Shown here: piece by piece, positions 8,371-15,192 of the stretch
Layout: every line of letters begins with the position of its first letter
Position numbering within the stretch: the first letter of the stretch is position 1
NCBI GenBank assembly: GCA_964453855.1
Contig: CAYVRN010000008.1
Coordinates: 1-64,000, forward strand
DNA: 64,000 nucleotides
Source: JASMHC01 sp964453855
Lineage (GTDB): Bacteria; Pseudomonadota; Alphaproteobacteria; Rhodobacterales; Rhodobacteraceae
Direction of reading: 5' to 3'
Notes under the pieces: model-generated
Databases searched by the model: none
The model's input: the letters and a program-made list of their open reading frames with translations, nothing else
Told to the model about the DNA's origin: nothing
Program-made: the position numbers and the translations under genes

Positions 8371-9150
8371 TCAGAGTGTATTGTAAAGCTGAGACAGGCG
8401 TTTTGCTTCCCCTTCAATCCCAAACGGTGGATTGACGATAAACATCCCGGACCCGATCATTTTGTGCCCGTCCCGCGCCGGGGGAAACCGCACTTCGTGC
8501 AGGAAAGCATCAGTAATCTCTGCTTTCAATCGCGCCAACATAGCGGCCTGCGCGCTGTTTTTCAAAATCGGATACCACAGTGCGATCACGCCCACGTTCC
8601 ACTTGCGGTGCAAGGCAGGAAGCGCCTTGCTGATCGCGTCGTAGTCGGACTTCACCTCATAGCTTGGATCTATCAACAGCAGCCCGCGGCGTGGCGTCGG
8701 AGGGCACAGGCTGAGCGCAGTTTCCAACCCATCCTTTTTCACAATTCGCGCAGAGACGTCAGAAAGCGATTCTCTCAGTGCGATAAATTCTCTGGGATGC
8801 AATTCGCAAAGCGTTATCTGATCACTTGGCCGCAGCAAACCTGCAGCCAACAAAGGCGAGCCCGCATAACTTGCCTCACCGTATTTTAATTTAACAAGGT
8901 CCAGTTGTCGCCTGTAGGCATGCTCAGGCGCAAACCAGTCTTCTAAAACCAGCTCAATCCCTTTTTCTGCTTCACCTGTTTTTGCAGCTTCGTTCGAAGA
9001 CAGATCATACAGAGCGCGCCCCGCATGGGTTTCGATGTAGCTCAGCGGTTTGTCTTTGCGTGTAAGATAGTCGAGCATCCAACACAGCAGAGAATGCTTT
9101 TGAACGTCCGCCAAATTACCTGCGTGGTAGATATGCTGATAGGACAGCAT
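8371..9150 (-). CDS. rlmJ: 23S rRNA (adenine-2030-N6)-methyltransferase
   Basis: RlmJ methylates A2030 of 23S rRNA. The 259 residues start MLSYQHIYHAGNLADVQKH, the signature of the family, and contain YIETHAGRALYDL. The catalytic motif IV region reads LLIDPSYEVKSDY where most relatives have IDPPYE, so one proline is replaced by serine. The ATG at 9150 was chosen over an upstream extension because the family starts exactly there. The region between it and pyrG holds a hairpin repeat. Confidence 0.94.
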   Translation of the reverse strand: MLSYQHIYHAGNLADVQKHSLLCWMLDYLTRKDKPLSYIETHAGRALYDLSSNEAAKTGEAEKGIELVLEDWFAPEHAYRRQLDLVKLKYGEASYAGSPLLAAGLLRPSDQITLCELHPREFIALRESLSDVSARIVKKDGLETALSLCPPTPRRGLLLIDPSYEVKSDYDAISKALPALHRKWNVGVIALWYPILKNSAQAAMLARLKAEITDAFLHEVRFPPARDGHKMIGSGMFIVNPPFGIEGEAKRLSQLYNTL

Positions 9151-9156
9151 CAGTTT

Positions 9157-9222
9157 ACTTTTGTCCAAAAATATTCCGGGGTGAATTGCGCCAATGGCGC
9201 AAGGGGGGCAGAGCCCCCTTGG
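9157..9222 (+). repeat. Intergenic hairpin repeat, copy E
   Basis: Between rlmJ and pyrG, the bases CTTTTGTCC, then AAAAATATTCCGGGG, then a GC hairpin AAGGGGG...CCCCCTT match the dispersed family found at 29607, 33688, 58217 and 61704. This copy carries an extra small hairpin (TTGCGCC-AAT-GGCGCAA at 9185-9201) between the box and the main stem. It may end pyrG transcription on the minus strand, but no clear T-run is present. Confidence 0.7.
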
Positions 9223-9234
9223 TGCCCGCAACGA

Positions 9235-10878
9235 TTAAACAAGCCGTGAATTTTCCACCGCTGCGCGGACGAAGTCCGCAAACAGGGGATGCGGATCAAA
9301 CGGTTTTGATTTCAATTCCGGGTGATACTGAACACCGATGAACCAAGGATGATCCTTCCATTCCACAATTTCCGGAAGACGACCATCCGGTGACACGCCA
9401 GAGAACTGAAGCCCGCAGGTCTCAAGCTGTTCACGGTAGCGCATATCTACCTCGTAGCGGTGGCGGTGGCGTTCTTCGATCTGGGTTGTTCCGTAGATTT
9501 TTGCTACACTGGAGCCTTCGCACAAAGTTGCGTTGTAGGCGCCCAATCGCATAGTGCCGCCCTTGTCGTCGCCAACTTTCCGTTCGACCTTGTGGTTGCC
9601 CTGCACCCATTCCTTCAGGTGATAGACCACCGGCTCAAAGCGCTTGGCGCCAGCTTCGTGGTCAAACTCTTCCGATCCCGCATCTTTGATGCCTGCCACA
9701 TTCCGCGCGCCTTCGATTACGGCCATTTGCATGCCCAGACAAATCCCCAGGTAAGGAATTTTTTTGGTTCGCGCAAATTCGGCAGCCTTGATTTTGCCTT
9801 CGGTGCCGCGTTCGCCGAAACCACCTGGAACTAGGATCGCATGGAACCCTTCCAAATGAGGGGCAGGGTCTTGGGTGTCGAAAATCTCGGCGTCTACCCA
9901 TTCAACCTTGACCTTCACACGGTTGGCCATGCCCCCATGCGTCAACGCTTCCTTGATAGATTTATAAGCATCTTCAAGTTGGATGTATTTCCCAACGATG
10001 GCTACTTTCACTTCACCGTCGGTATTGTGAATGCGGTCTGCCACGTCTTCCCAGACGGTCAGATCCGGTTTTGGTGCCGGAGAAATATTGAATGCATCCA
10101 GAACGGCTTGGTCAAGTCCCTCGCGGTGATATGCCAAGGGGGCCTCGTAGATCGAGTTCAGGTCATATGCCGCGACAACCGCTTCCTTGCGAACGTTACA
10201 AAACAGAGCAATTTTCTGGCGCTCTTTTTCTGGGATCGGCTGTTCAGATCGGCAAACCAGAATGTCGGGGGCGATTCCGATGGATTGAAGTTCTTTCACG
10301 CTGTGCTGGGTTGGTTTGGTTTTCAACTCGCCGCTTGCTGCCAGATAGGGAAGAAGGGTGAGGTGCATAAAGATACACTGACCGCGCGGCTTGTCGTGGC
10401 TGAACTGACGGATCGCTTCAAAAAACGGCAAGCCTTCGATGTCACCGACGGTGCCGCCGATTTCGCAGAGCATAAAGTCGACTTCATCATCCCCGATGTT
10501 GATGAAGTCTTTGATCTCGTTCGTCACATGGGGAACGACCTGAATGGTTTTCCCAAGATAATCGCCACGTCGTTCTTTCTCTAGAACGTTCGAATAGATC
10601 CGGCCCGACGAAACCGAGTCAGTCTTGCGTGCTGGAACACCCGTGAAGCGTTCATAGTGCCCCAAGTCCAAATCCGTTTCTGCGCCGTCGTCGGTCACAA
10701 AAACCTCTCCGTGCTCAAACGGGGACATGGTGCCGGGGTCAACGTTTAGATAGGGGTCTAACTTACGCAGACGCACGCTGAAACCGCGGGCTTGAAGCAA
10801 CGCACCAAGGGCGGCCGAGGCAAGACCTTTGCCCAGCGAAGAGACGACACCACCTGTAATGAATATATACCGCGCCAT
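9235..10878 (-). CDS. pyrG: CTP synthase
   Basis: CTP synthase aminates UTP with glutamine-derived ammonia, the last step of pyrimidine nucleotide synthesis. The 547 residues hold an N-terminal synthetase domain (start MARYIFITGGVVSSLGKG, with the P-loop and LDPYLNVDPGTMSP) and a C-terminal class I glutaminase domain whose nucleophile is the Cys of GICLGMQ, with the YHPEL His/Glu pair near the end. Length is normal. It lies downstream of secG, a conserved alphaproteobacterial order. Two inverted repeats lie in its leader. Confidence 0.98.
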   Translation of the reverse strand: MARYIFITGGVVSSLGKGLASAALGALLQARGFSVRLRKLDPYLNVDPGTMSPFEHGEVFVTDDGAETDLDLGHYERFTGVPARKTDSVSSGRIYSNVLEKERRGDYLGKTIQVVPHVTNEIKDFINIGDDEVDFMLCEIGGTVGDIEGLPFFEAIRQFSHDKPRGQCIFMHLTLLPYLAASGELKTKPTQHSVKELQSIGIAPDILVCRSEQPIPEKERQKIALFCNVRKEAVVAAYDLNSIYEAPLAYHREGLDQAVLDAFNISPAPKPDLTVWEDVADRIHNTDGEVKVAIVGKYIQLEDAYKSIKEALTHGGMANRVKVKVEWVDAEIFDTQDPAPHLEGFHAILVPGGFGERGTEGKIKAAEFARTKKIPYLGICLGMQMAVIEGARNVAGIKDAGSEEFDHEAGAKRFEPVVYHLKEWVQGNHKVERKVGDDKGGTMRLGAYNATLCEGSSVAKIYGTTQIEERHRHRYEVDMRYREQLETCGLQFSGVSPDGRLPEIVEWKDHPWFIGVQYHPELKSKPFDPHPLFADFVRAAVENSRLV

Positions 10879-10942
10879 GTGGCCCGACCCCCGTGATTAG
10901 TTCGTATTTTGTGCGAATCGATGACGGAAAAAACCGCATCAT

Positions 10943-10980
10943 CACGGGATTTAAGAACTATCAGATTCGCAAATCCCGTG
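10943..10980 (-). repeat. Inverted repeat in the pyrG leader region
   Basis: Ten-base perfect arms (CACGGGATTT and AAATCCCGTG) are separated by 18 bases, 65 to 102 bases upstream of the pyrG start. It may be an mRNA hairpin or a protein site. No known pyrG regulator of alphaproteobacteria matches it to my knowledge. Confidence 0.5.
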
Positions 10981-10987
10981 CAACAGA

Positions 10988-11008
10988 GTCGCAACATTAT
11001 GTTGCGAC
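10988..11008 (-). terminator. Hairpin downstream of secG
   Basis: GTCGCAACA and TGTTGCGAC form a perfect nine-base stem with a three-base loop about 30 bases after the secG stop. There is no T-run on the minus strand, so intrinsic termination is uncertain. It could instead be part of the secG-pyrG intercistronic region. Confidence 0.5.
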
Positions 11009-11037
11009 CTGAAAAGGTTTCCCCAAAGTGTAGTAGA

Positions 11038-11406
11038 TTAGTCGGCGCTGGGCGTCAGGTTCAGGTCACCACTGCTTGGTGGCAGCAGCGAGTCCGCTGC
11101 AGGAAGCGCAGGAAGGTCGCCGCCTGTTTCCTCGGTTGCAGGCTGTTCGACACCCAGACGGTCAACGACTGAACCGCTGGCCGATTTCTGTGCGGCAATG
11201 ATTGTCAGCGCGATCGACGTGCAGATAAAACCGATTGCCAGAAACCATGTCACCTTACCCATGGCAGTCGCTGCCGAGCGTGCTGACACGGCGCCACCGC
11301 CGCCACCACCCATCGAGCCAAGCCCGCCTTCGGATCTTTGCAACAAAACAGCTGCGATCAGGCCCAAAGCCAGCAACAGATGAATGATCAGGACGACGTT
11401 TTCCAT
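11038..11406 (-). CDS. secG: Preprotein translocase subunit SecG
   Basis: This 122-residue inner-membrane protein is the accessory subunit of the SecYEG channel. It begins with a membrane helix (VVLIIHLLLALGLIAAVLLQ), followed by the family's RSEGGLGSMGGGGG loop and SARSAATAMGKVTWFLAIGF, then a second helix. The tail is a variable low-complexity region ending LNLTPSAD, as in other Rhodobacteraceae SecG proteins. The gene order secG-pyrG on the same strand supports the call. Confidence 0.95.
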   Translation of the reverse strand: MENVVLIIHLLLALGLIAAVLLQRSEGGLGSMGGGGGGAVSARSAATAMGKVTWFLAIGFICTSIALTIIAAQKSASGSVVDRLGVEQPATEETGGDLPALPAADSLLPPSSGDLNLTPSAD

Positions 11407-11515
11407 GAACAGAACCGCTTTCTTCTAAGTCGGGTGCTATCTAGGCAAGTTTTCCTGTGGGAGCAAGGGAAGATCGCGCTGGACAGCGGGTCAGTTCGCA
11501 AGGCAATCTATCACA

Positions 11516-12124
11516 ATGCCACATGATCATGATCACCCCCATACCGTACTGCCACCCGAGCCAGCGCTTCGCGTCAAGGCACTAGAAACGATCTTGACCC
11601 AGAAAGGGTTGATCGATCCTGCTGCTTTGGATGAAATCATCGATACTTATCAAAATAAAATTGGGCCCAAAAACGGCGCACGCGTTGTTGCAAAAGCTTG
11701 GTCAGACCCCACGTTTTTGCAGGCTTTACGGGATGATGCGACGGCTGCGGTTTCAGAACTGGGGTATTACGGGCGCCAAGGCGAGCATATCAAAGTCGTC
11801 GAAAATACGCCCGATATTCACAATATGGTCGTTTGCACTTTGTGTAGTTGCTACCCTTGGCCTTTGCTTGGCATCCCGCCGGCTTGGTATAAATCTGACG
11901 CCTATCGCAGTCGCGCCGTAAGGGAACCTCGTGCTGTTTTGGCCGAATTTGGCGTGACGTTGAGTGCGGACCAGTCGGTCCGCGTCTGGGATTCGACGGC
12001 TGAAATGAGATATCTAGTTCTACCGATGCGCCCGGCAGGCACAGAAGACCTGTCAGAAGAGGCTCTGGCCGAATTGGTAACACGCGATTCGATGGTGGGC
12101 ACCGGCTTGCCCAAAAAGCCATGA
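11516..12124 (+). CDS. nthA: Nitrile hydratase subunit alpha (cobalt type)
   Basis: The alpha subunit carries the metal site of nitrile hydratase, which hydrates nitriles to amides in the cytoplasm. In the 202 residues, VVCTLCSCYPWP places the metal-binding claw at C107, C110, S111 and C112. The Thr in CTLCSC is the mark of the cobalt enzymes; iron enzymes have CSLCSC. WYKSDAYRSRAVREPR and the C-terminal half are typical. Thiocyanate hydrolase gamma subunits share the motif, but the neighbouring beta subunit and accessory gene favour nitrile hydratase. The ATG has a modest AAGGC site and the stop overlaps nthB by four bases. Confidence 0.95.
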   Translation: MPHDHDHPHTVLPPEPALRVKALETILTQKGLIDPAALDEIIDTYQNKIGPKNGARVVAKAWSDPTFLQALRDDATAAVSELGYYGRQGEHIKVVENTPDIHNMVVCTLCSCYPWPLLGIPPAWYKSDAYRSRAVREPRAVLAEFGVTLSADQSVRVWDSTAEMRYLVLPMRPAGTEDLSEEALAELVTRDSMVGTGLPKKP

Positions 12125-12804
12125 GCAGAGTCCACGATATGGGGGGCCGCTTCGGCGATGGTTCCGTTTCACCCGATGCAGAGGATGCGCCGGTTTTCGC
12201 AGAAGACTGGCATGCGCGGGCACTAGCATTAACTTTGGCCGCAGGCGGTCTGGGTCAATGGAACCTTGATATCTCGCGTCACGCTCGGGAACAGCTATCG
12301 CCCAAGGATTACAGCCGGTTATCGTATTATGAAAAATGGTTGGCAGCACTTGCCGACTTGCTGGTCAAACGGGGTGTTCTCACGCTTGAGGAGCTAGGGA
12401 AAACACAAGGTGCAGGGCGCTCGCCACTGGCTGAAAAAACCCTGACGAAAGATCGTGTCCCATCGGTTTTGTCCTCTGGCGGGCCGGTTGATCGTCGTGG
12501 ACCGTCCCCAAGGTTCAAAATAGGGGACAAGGTAAGCACCCGTCATCCCGCTGCAAATGTCTATGTCGCGGGCGGTCATACGCGATTGCCAAGTTATGCA
12601 TCCGGGCAAATGGGAACCATTATTGCGCATCACGGATGCCATGTTTTTCCTGATTCCAACGCTCATGATTTGGGTGAAAACCCGCAGCCGATCTATGCGG
12701 TTGCATTCAATGCGGCTGACCTTTGGGGAAAAGGCAATGTGCAGGGTGGCGATGAGGTTATTTTAGACCTTTGGGAACCCTATCTTGAGGCCGTCGATGA
12801 TTGA
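12121..12804 (+). CDS. nthB: Nitrile hydratase subunit beta
   Basis: This 227-residue partner of the alpha subunit starts MSRVHDMGGRFGDGSV, the canonical beta N terminus. Residues up to about 105 are the helical N-terminal domain (YYEKWLAALADLL). After a linker comes the SH3-like C-terminal domain (FKIGDKVSTRH, YVAGGHTRLPSYASG, VFPDSNAH). It overlaps nthA by four bases and the accessory gene by eight, so all three are translated together. Confidence 0.95.
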   Translation: MSRVHDMGGRFGDGSVSPDAEDAPVFAEDWHARALALTLAAGGLGQWNLDISRHAREQLSPKDYSRLSYYEKWLAALADLLVKRGVLTLEELGKTQGAGRSPLAEKTLTKDRVPSVLSSGGPVDRRGPSPRFKIGDKVSTRHPAANVYVAGGHTRLPSYASGQMGTIIAHHGCHVFPDSNAHDLGENPQPIYAVAFNAADLWGKGNVQGGDEVILDLWEPYLEAVDD

Positions 12805-13105
12805 GCCCGTGTTTTCAGCCCCTTGGCATGCGCAGGTCTTTGCATTGACAGTGCATTTATCCCAAGAAGGGCATTTTACGTGGCCCGAGTGGACAGAGAC
12901 GTTCGGTGAAGCGTTAAAGCGCCACGGTCTGGCGAAAGAGCTGGATGGCGGCGATGATTACTTTGAAGCTTGGCTAGATGCTTTGGAAGGAATGCTTTCT
13001 TCATTACAAGCAGCATCTCCGGAAAGGGTGGAAAAGGTTTCTCTTGCTTGGCGTGACGCCTATCTGGCAACTCCACACGGGAAACCCGTGCATTTAGCCG
13101 ACTAG
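12797..13105 (+). CDS. Nitrile hydratase accessory/activator protein
   Basis: The 102-residue product resembles the small NthE/P14K-type activators that help load cobalt into the alpha subunit: FSAPWHAQVFALTVHLSQEG near the start, FTWPEWTETF, and YFEAWLDALEGML. The helical part is homologous to the N-terminal domain of the beta subunit. Start is the ATG at 12797, overlapping the nthB stop by eight bases. The gene closes the operon; no cobalt permease (nhlF) or amidase gene is adjacent. It ends one base before the convergent DUF6524-like gene. Confidence 0.85.
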   Translation: MIEPVFSAPWHAQVFALTVHLSQEGHFTWPEWTETFGEALKRHGLAKELDGGDDYFEAWLDALEGMLSSLQAASPERVEKVSLAWRDAYLATPHGKPVHLAD

Positions 13106-13106
13106 G

Positions 13107-13505
13107 TTACTCATCCACGTCATCAACATCATGCTGGCCTGCAAGCTTGCGGCGAACATGTGACCAGCTTAGTCCGATTCCCAAAACAAAAGACAATACG
13201 ATCAGGCCCAGCCACGTATTCCGGCGGGCATCGTCCAATGTCAGCGCGCCGAGATCGTAAAGCAACCACAACAATGCTCCGACCAAAGCCAATACCAAGC
13301 CCATGCCAAACATGCCGATCGAACGAAGTGTCGCGCGCAAATAAATGATGTAGCCGACAAAAAGCACCAAGCCGGACAGAACGAATAAAGACAACGGTTC
13401 GGTGCGGCCACTGAATGCCCAGTCAACATAGCTATAGGATGTTGGATTATAGGTCAGTGTCAGAAGGGCAAAAGCAAAAGCCCATTTCAGTAGGAATTCG
13501 ACCAT
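13107..13505 (-). CDS. DUF6524-like small membrane protein
   Basis: The 132 residues start MVEFLLKWAFAFALLTLTYNP and contain four hydrophobic segments (about 5-22, 41-58, 66-88 and 98-116) with a charged C-terminal tail. I recognise the pattern, including the YNPTSYSY segment, as the DUF6524 family of Rhodobacterales, function unknown. The start at 13505 is preferred to an upstream extension that is rich in basic and polar residues and unrelated. It is divergent from purA. Confidence 0.8.
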   Translation of the reverse strand: MVEFLLKWAFAFALLTLTYNPTSYSYVDWAFSGRTEPLSLFVLSGLVLFVGYIIYLRATLRSIGMFGMGLVLALVGALLWLLYDLGALTLDDARRNTWLGLIVLSFVLGIGLSWSHVRRKLAGQHDVDDVDE

Positions 13506-13648
13506 TTTAGTAGTTCCGTGATTGGCGATCCCCGTCTGATTACGGTGCTTGGTTACGTCATGTCCACCCCTGCGTCGAAATTGTAGTTCCATGTGCGCTC
13601 TGACAAGGCTATACGAGCCCGCGTTGCGAGGTTCCGAAAGGGGAAAAA

Positions 13649-14941
13649 ATGGCCAATGTCGTCGTTGTCGGCGCCCAGTGGGGTGACGAAGGAAAAGGCA
13701 AAATTGTTGACTGGCTCAGCGAGCGTGCAGATGTCATTGCGCGTTTTCAAGGTGGCCATAATGCCGGGCATACTCTGGTCATCGACGGTGAGGTTTACAA
13801 ACTGCATGCGCTGCCTTCGGGCGTTGTGCGTGGCGGCAAGTTAAGTGTCATCGGCAATGGCGTCGTGCTGGACCCGTGGAACCTGCTAAAAGAGATTGAA
13901 ACGATTACCGCACAGGGCGTCGAAATCACCCCTGAAACTTTGATGATCGCTGAAAACACACCATTGATCCTGCCTTTCCACGGAGAATTGGATCGTGCCA
14001 GAGAGAATCAAAACTCGGTTGCAAAGATTGGCACCACCGGACGTGGAATTGGTCCTTGCTATGAAGACAAGGTCGGCCGACGTGTTATTCGTGTAGCTGA
14101 TTTGGCTGACGACGCGACGCTCGAACTTCGCGTGGATCGCGCTTTGGTTCACCACAATGCTCTTCGTAAAGGCTTGGGGTTAGGCGAAATCGACAGGGAC
14201 GGTGTTATCGCCCAATTGAAAGAAGTCGCGCCGGAAATCCTGAAATATGCAGGCCCGGTCTGGAAAGTCATGAATGACAAGCGCAAAGCCGGAAAGCGGA
14301 TCCTGTTCGAAGGGGCACAAGGCGCGCTGCTGGATATCGACTTCGGAACCTATCCGTTTGTGACATCCTCAAACGTCATCGCCGGGCAAGCCGCCACGGG
14401 GGTTGGTATTGGTCCGGGGTCAATCGACTATGTTCTGGGTATTGTAAAAGCCTATACAACACGCGTAGGCGAAGGACCTTTCCCGACCGAGTTGCATGAT
14501 GAAGATGGTCAACGTCTTGGTGAACGGGGCCATGAATTTGGTACGACAACTGGTCGAAAACGACGTTGTGGATGGTTCGATGCGGCTTTGGTGCGTCAAA
14601 CCTGTGCAACTTCGGGCGTAACCGGCATCTCACTGACCAAACTTGACGTTCTGGACGGCTTCGAGACGTTGAAAATTTGCGTCGGCTACCAATTGGATGG
14701 CGCACGTATGGATTACCTGCCAACCGCAGCGGACCAGCAGGCTCGATGTACGCCGATCTACGAGGAAATGCCTGGTTGGAGCGAGTCGACCGAAGGTGCG
14801 CGCAGTTGGAATGACCTGCCTGCAAATGCGATTAAATACGTGAAACGCGTCGAAGAGTTGATTGAGTGTCCCGTGGCGCTACTTTCAACGTCACCTGAAA
14901 GAGATGACACAATCCTTGTTACGGACCCGTTTGAAGACTAA
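13649..14941 (+). CDS. purA: Adenylosuccinate synthetase
   Basis: PurA joins IMP and aspartate with GTP hydrolysis, the first committed step to AMP. The 430-residue protein has the start MANVVVVGAQWGDEGKGK with the catalytic Asp of the P-loop, GGHNAGHTL with its catalytic His, the active-site segment GTTTGRKRRCGWFDA, and a C-terminal LLSTSPERDDTI. The ATG follows a GAAAGGGG ribosome site. Its stop overlaps the DUF2842 start by one base (TAATG). Confidence 0.98.
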   Translation: MANVVVVGAQWGDEGKGKIVDWLSERADVIARFQGGHNAGHTLVIDGEVYKLHALPSGVVRGGKLSVIGNGVVLDPWNLLKEIETITAQGVEITPETLMIAENTPLILPFHGELDRARENQNSVAKIGTTGRGIGPCYEDKVGRRVIRVADLADDATLELRVDRALVHHNALRKGLGLGEIDRDGVIAQLKEVAPEILKYAGPVWKVMNDKRKAGKRILFEGAQGALLDIDFGTYPFVTSSNVIAGQAATGVGIGPGSIDYVLGIVKAYTTRVGEGPFPTELHDEDGQRLGERGHEFGTTTGRKRRCGWFDAALVRQTCATSGVTGISLTKLDVLDGFETLKICVGYQLDGARMDYLPTAADQQARCTPIYEEMPGWSESTEGARSWNDLPANAIKYVKRVEELIECPVALLSTSPERDDTILVTDPFED

Positions 14942-15165
14942 TGGCACTTAGTTACAAAGCACGTCGGCGCTGGTCGCTACTCATTCTTGTTATTGGCCTG
15001 CCAATATATGTGGTCGTGGCGGTAACGATCATGAACAGTATAGCCAGTTTGCCAAAGCTGGTTGAGCTGTTCATCTATGTTTTCTTGGGCTTGGCATGGG
15101 CATTTCCATTGAAGTTTGTCTTCAAAGGGATTGGTCAGGCCGACCCGCAAGATACAAGCAAATAA
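14941..15165 (+). CDS. DUF2842 family membrane protein
   Basis: This 74-residue protein has two predicted membrane helices (about 10-32 and 40-58) and the family's basic start SYKARRRWSLL and WAFPLKFVFKGIG. DUF2842 proteins of alphaproteobacteria have no known function. It is coupled to purA by a one-base overlap and followed directly by a strong terminator, so it is the last gene of that transcript. Confidence 0.9.
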   Translation: MALSYKARRRWSLLILVIGLPIYVVVAVTIMNSIASLPKLVELFIYVFLGLAWAFPLKFVFKGIGQADPQDTSK

Positions 15166-15191
15166 AAAAGGCGCCTAGTGGCGCCTTTTTT
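15164..15191. terminator. Bidirectional intrinsic terminator
   Basis: AAAAAAGGCGCC and GGCGCCTTTTTT form a perfect stem with loop TAGT, giving a GC hairpin flanked by an A-run and a T-run on both strands. It ends the purA transcript and, from the other strand, the transcript of the convergent acidic-protein gene, whose stop is two bases away. Confidence 0.92.
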
Positions 15192-15192
15192 A

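Noticed and set aside
10896..10916. Second LexA-like box (GTTC-N7-GTGC) upstream of pyrG
   Set aside because: One repeat half has a mismatch and pyrG is not a known SOS gene; most likely chance.
11516..12124. Thiocyanate hydrolase gamma subunit
   Set aside because: The adjacent beta subunit is a single full-length nitrile-hydratase type and an activator gene follows, which fits nitrile hydratase better.
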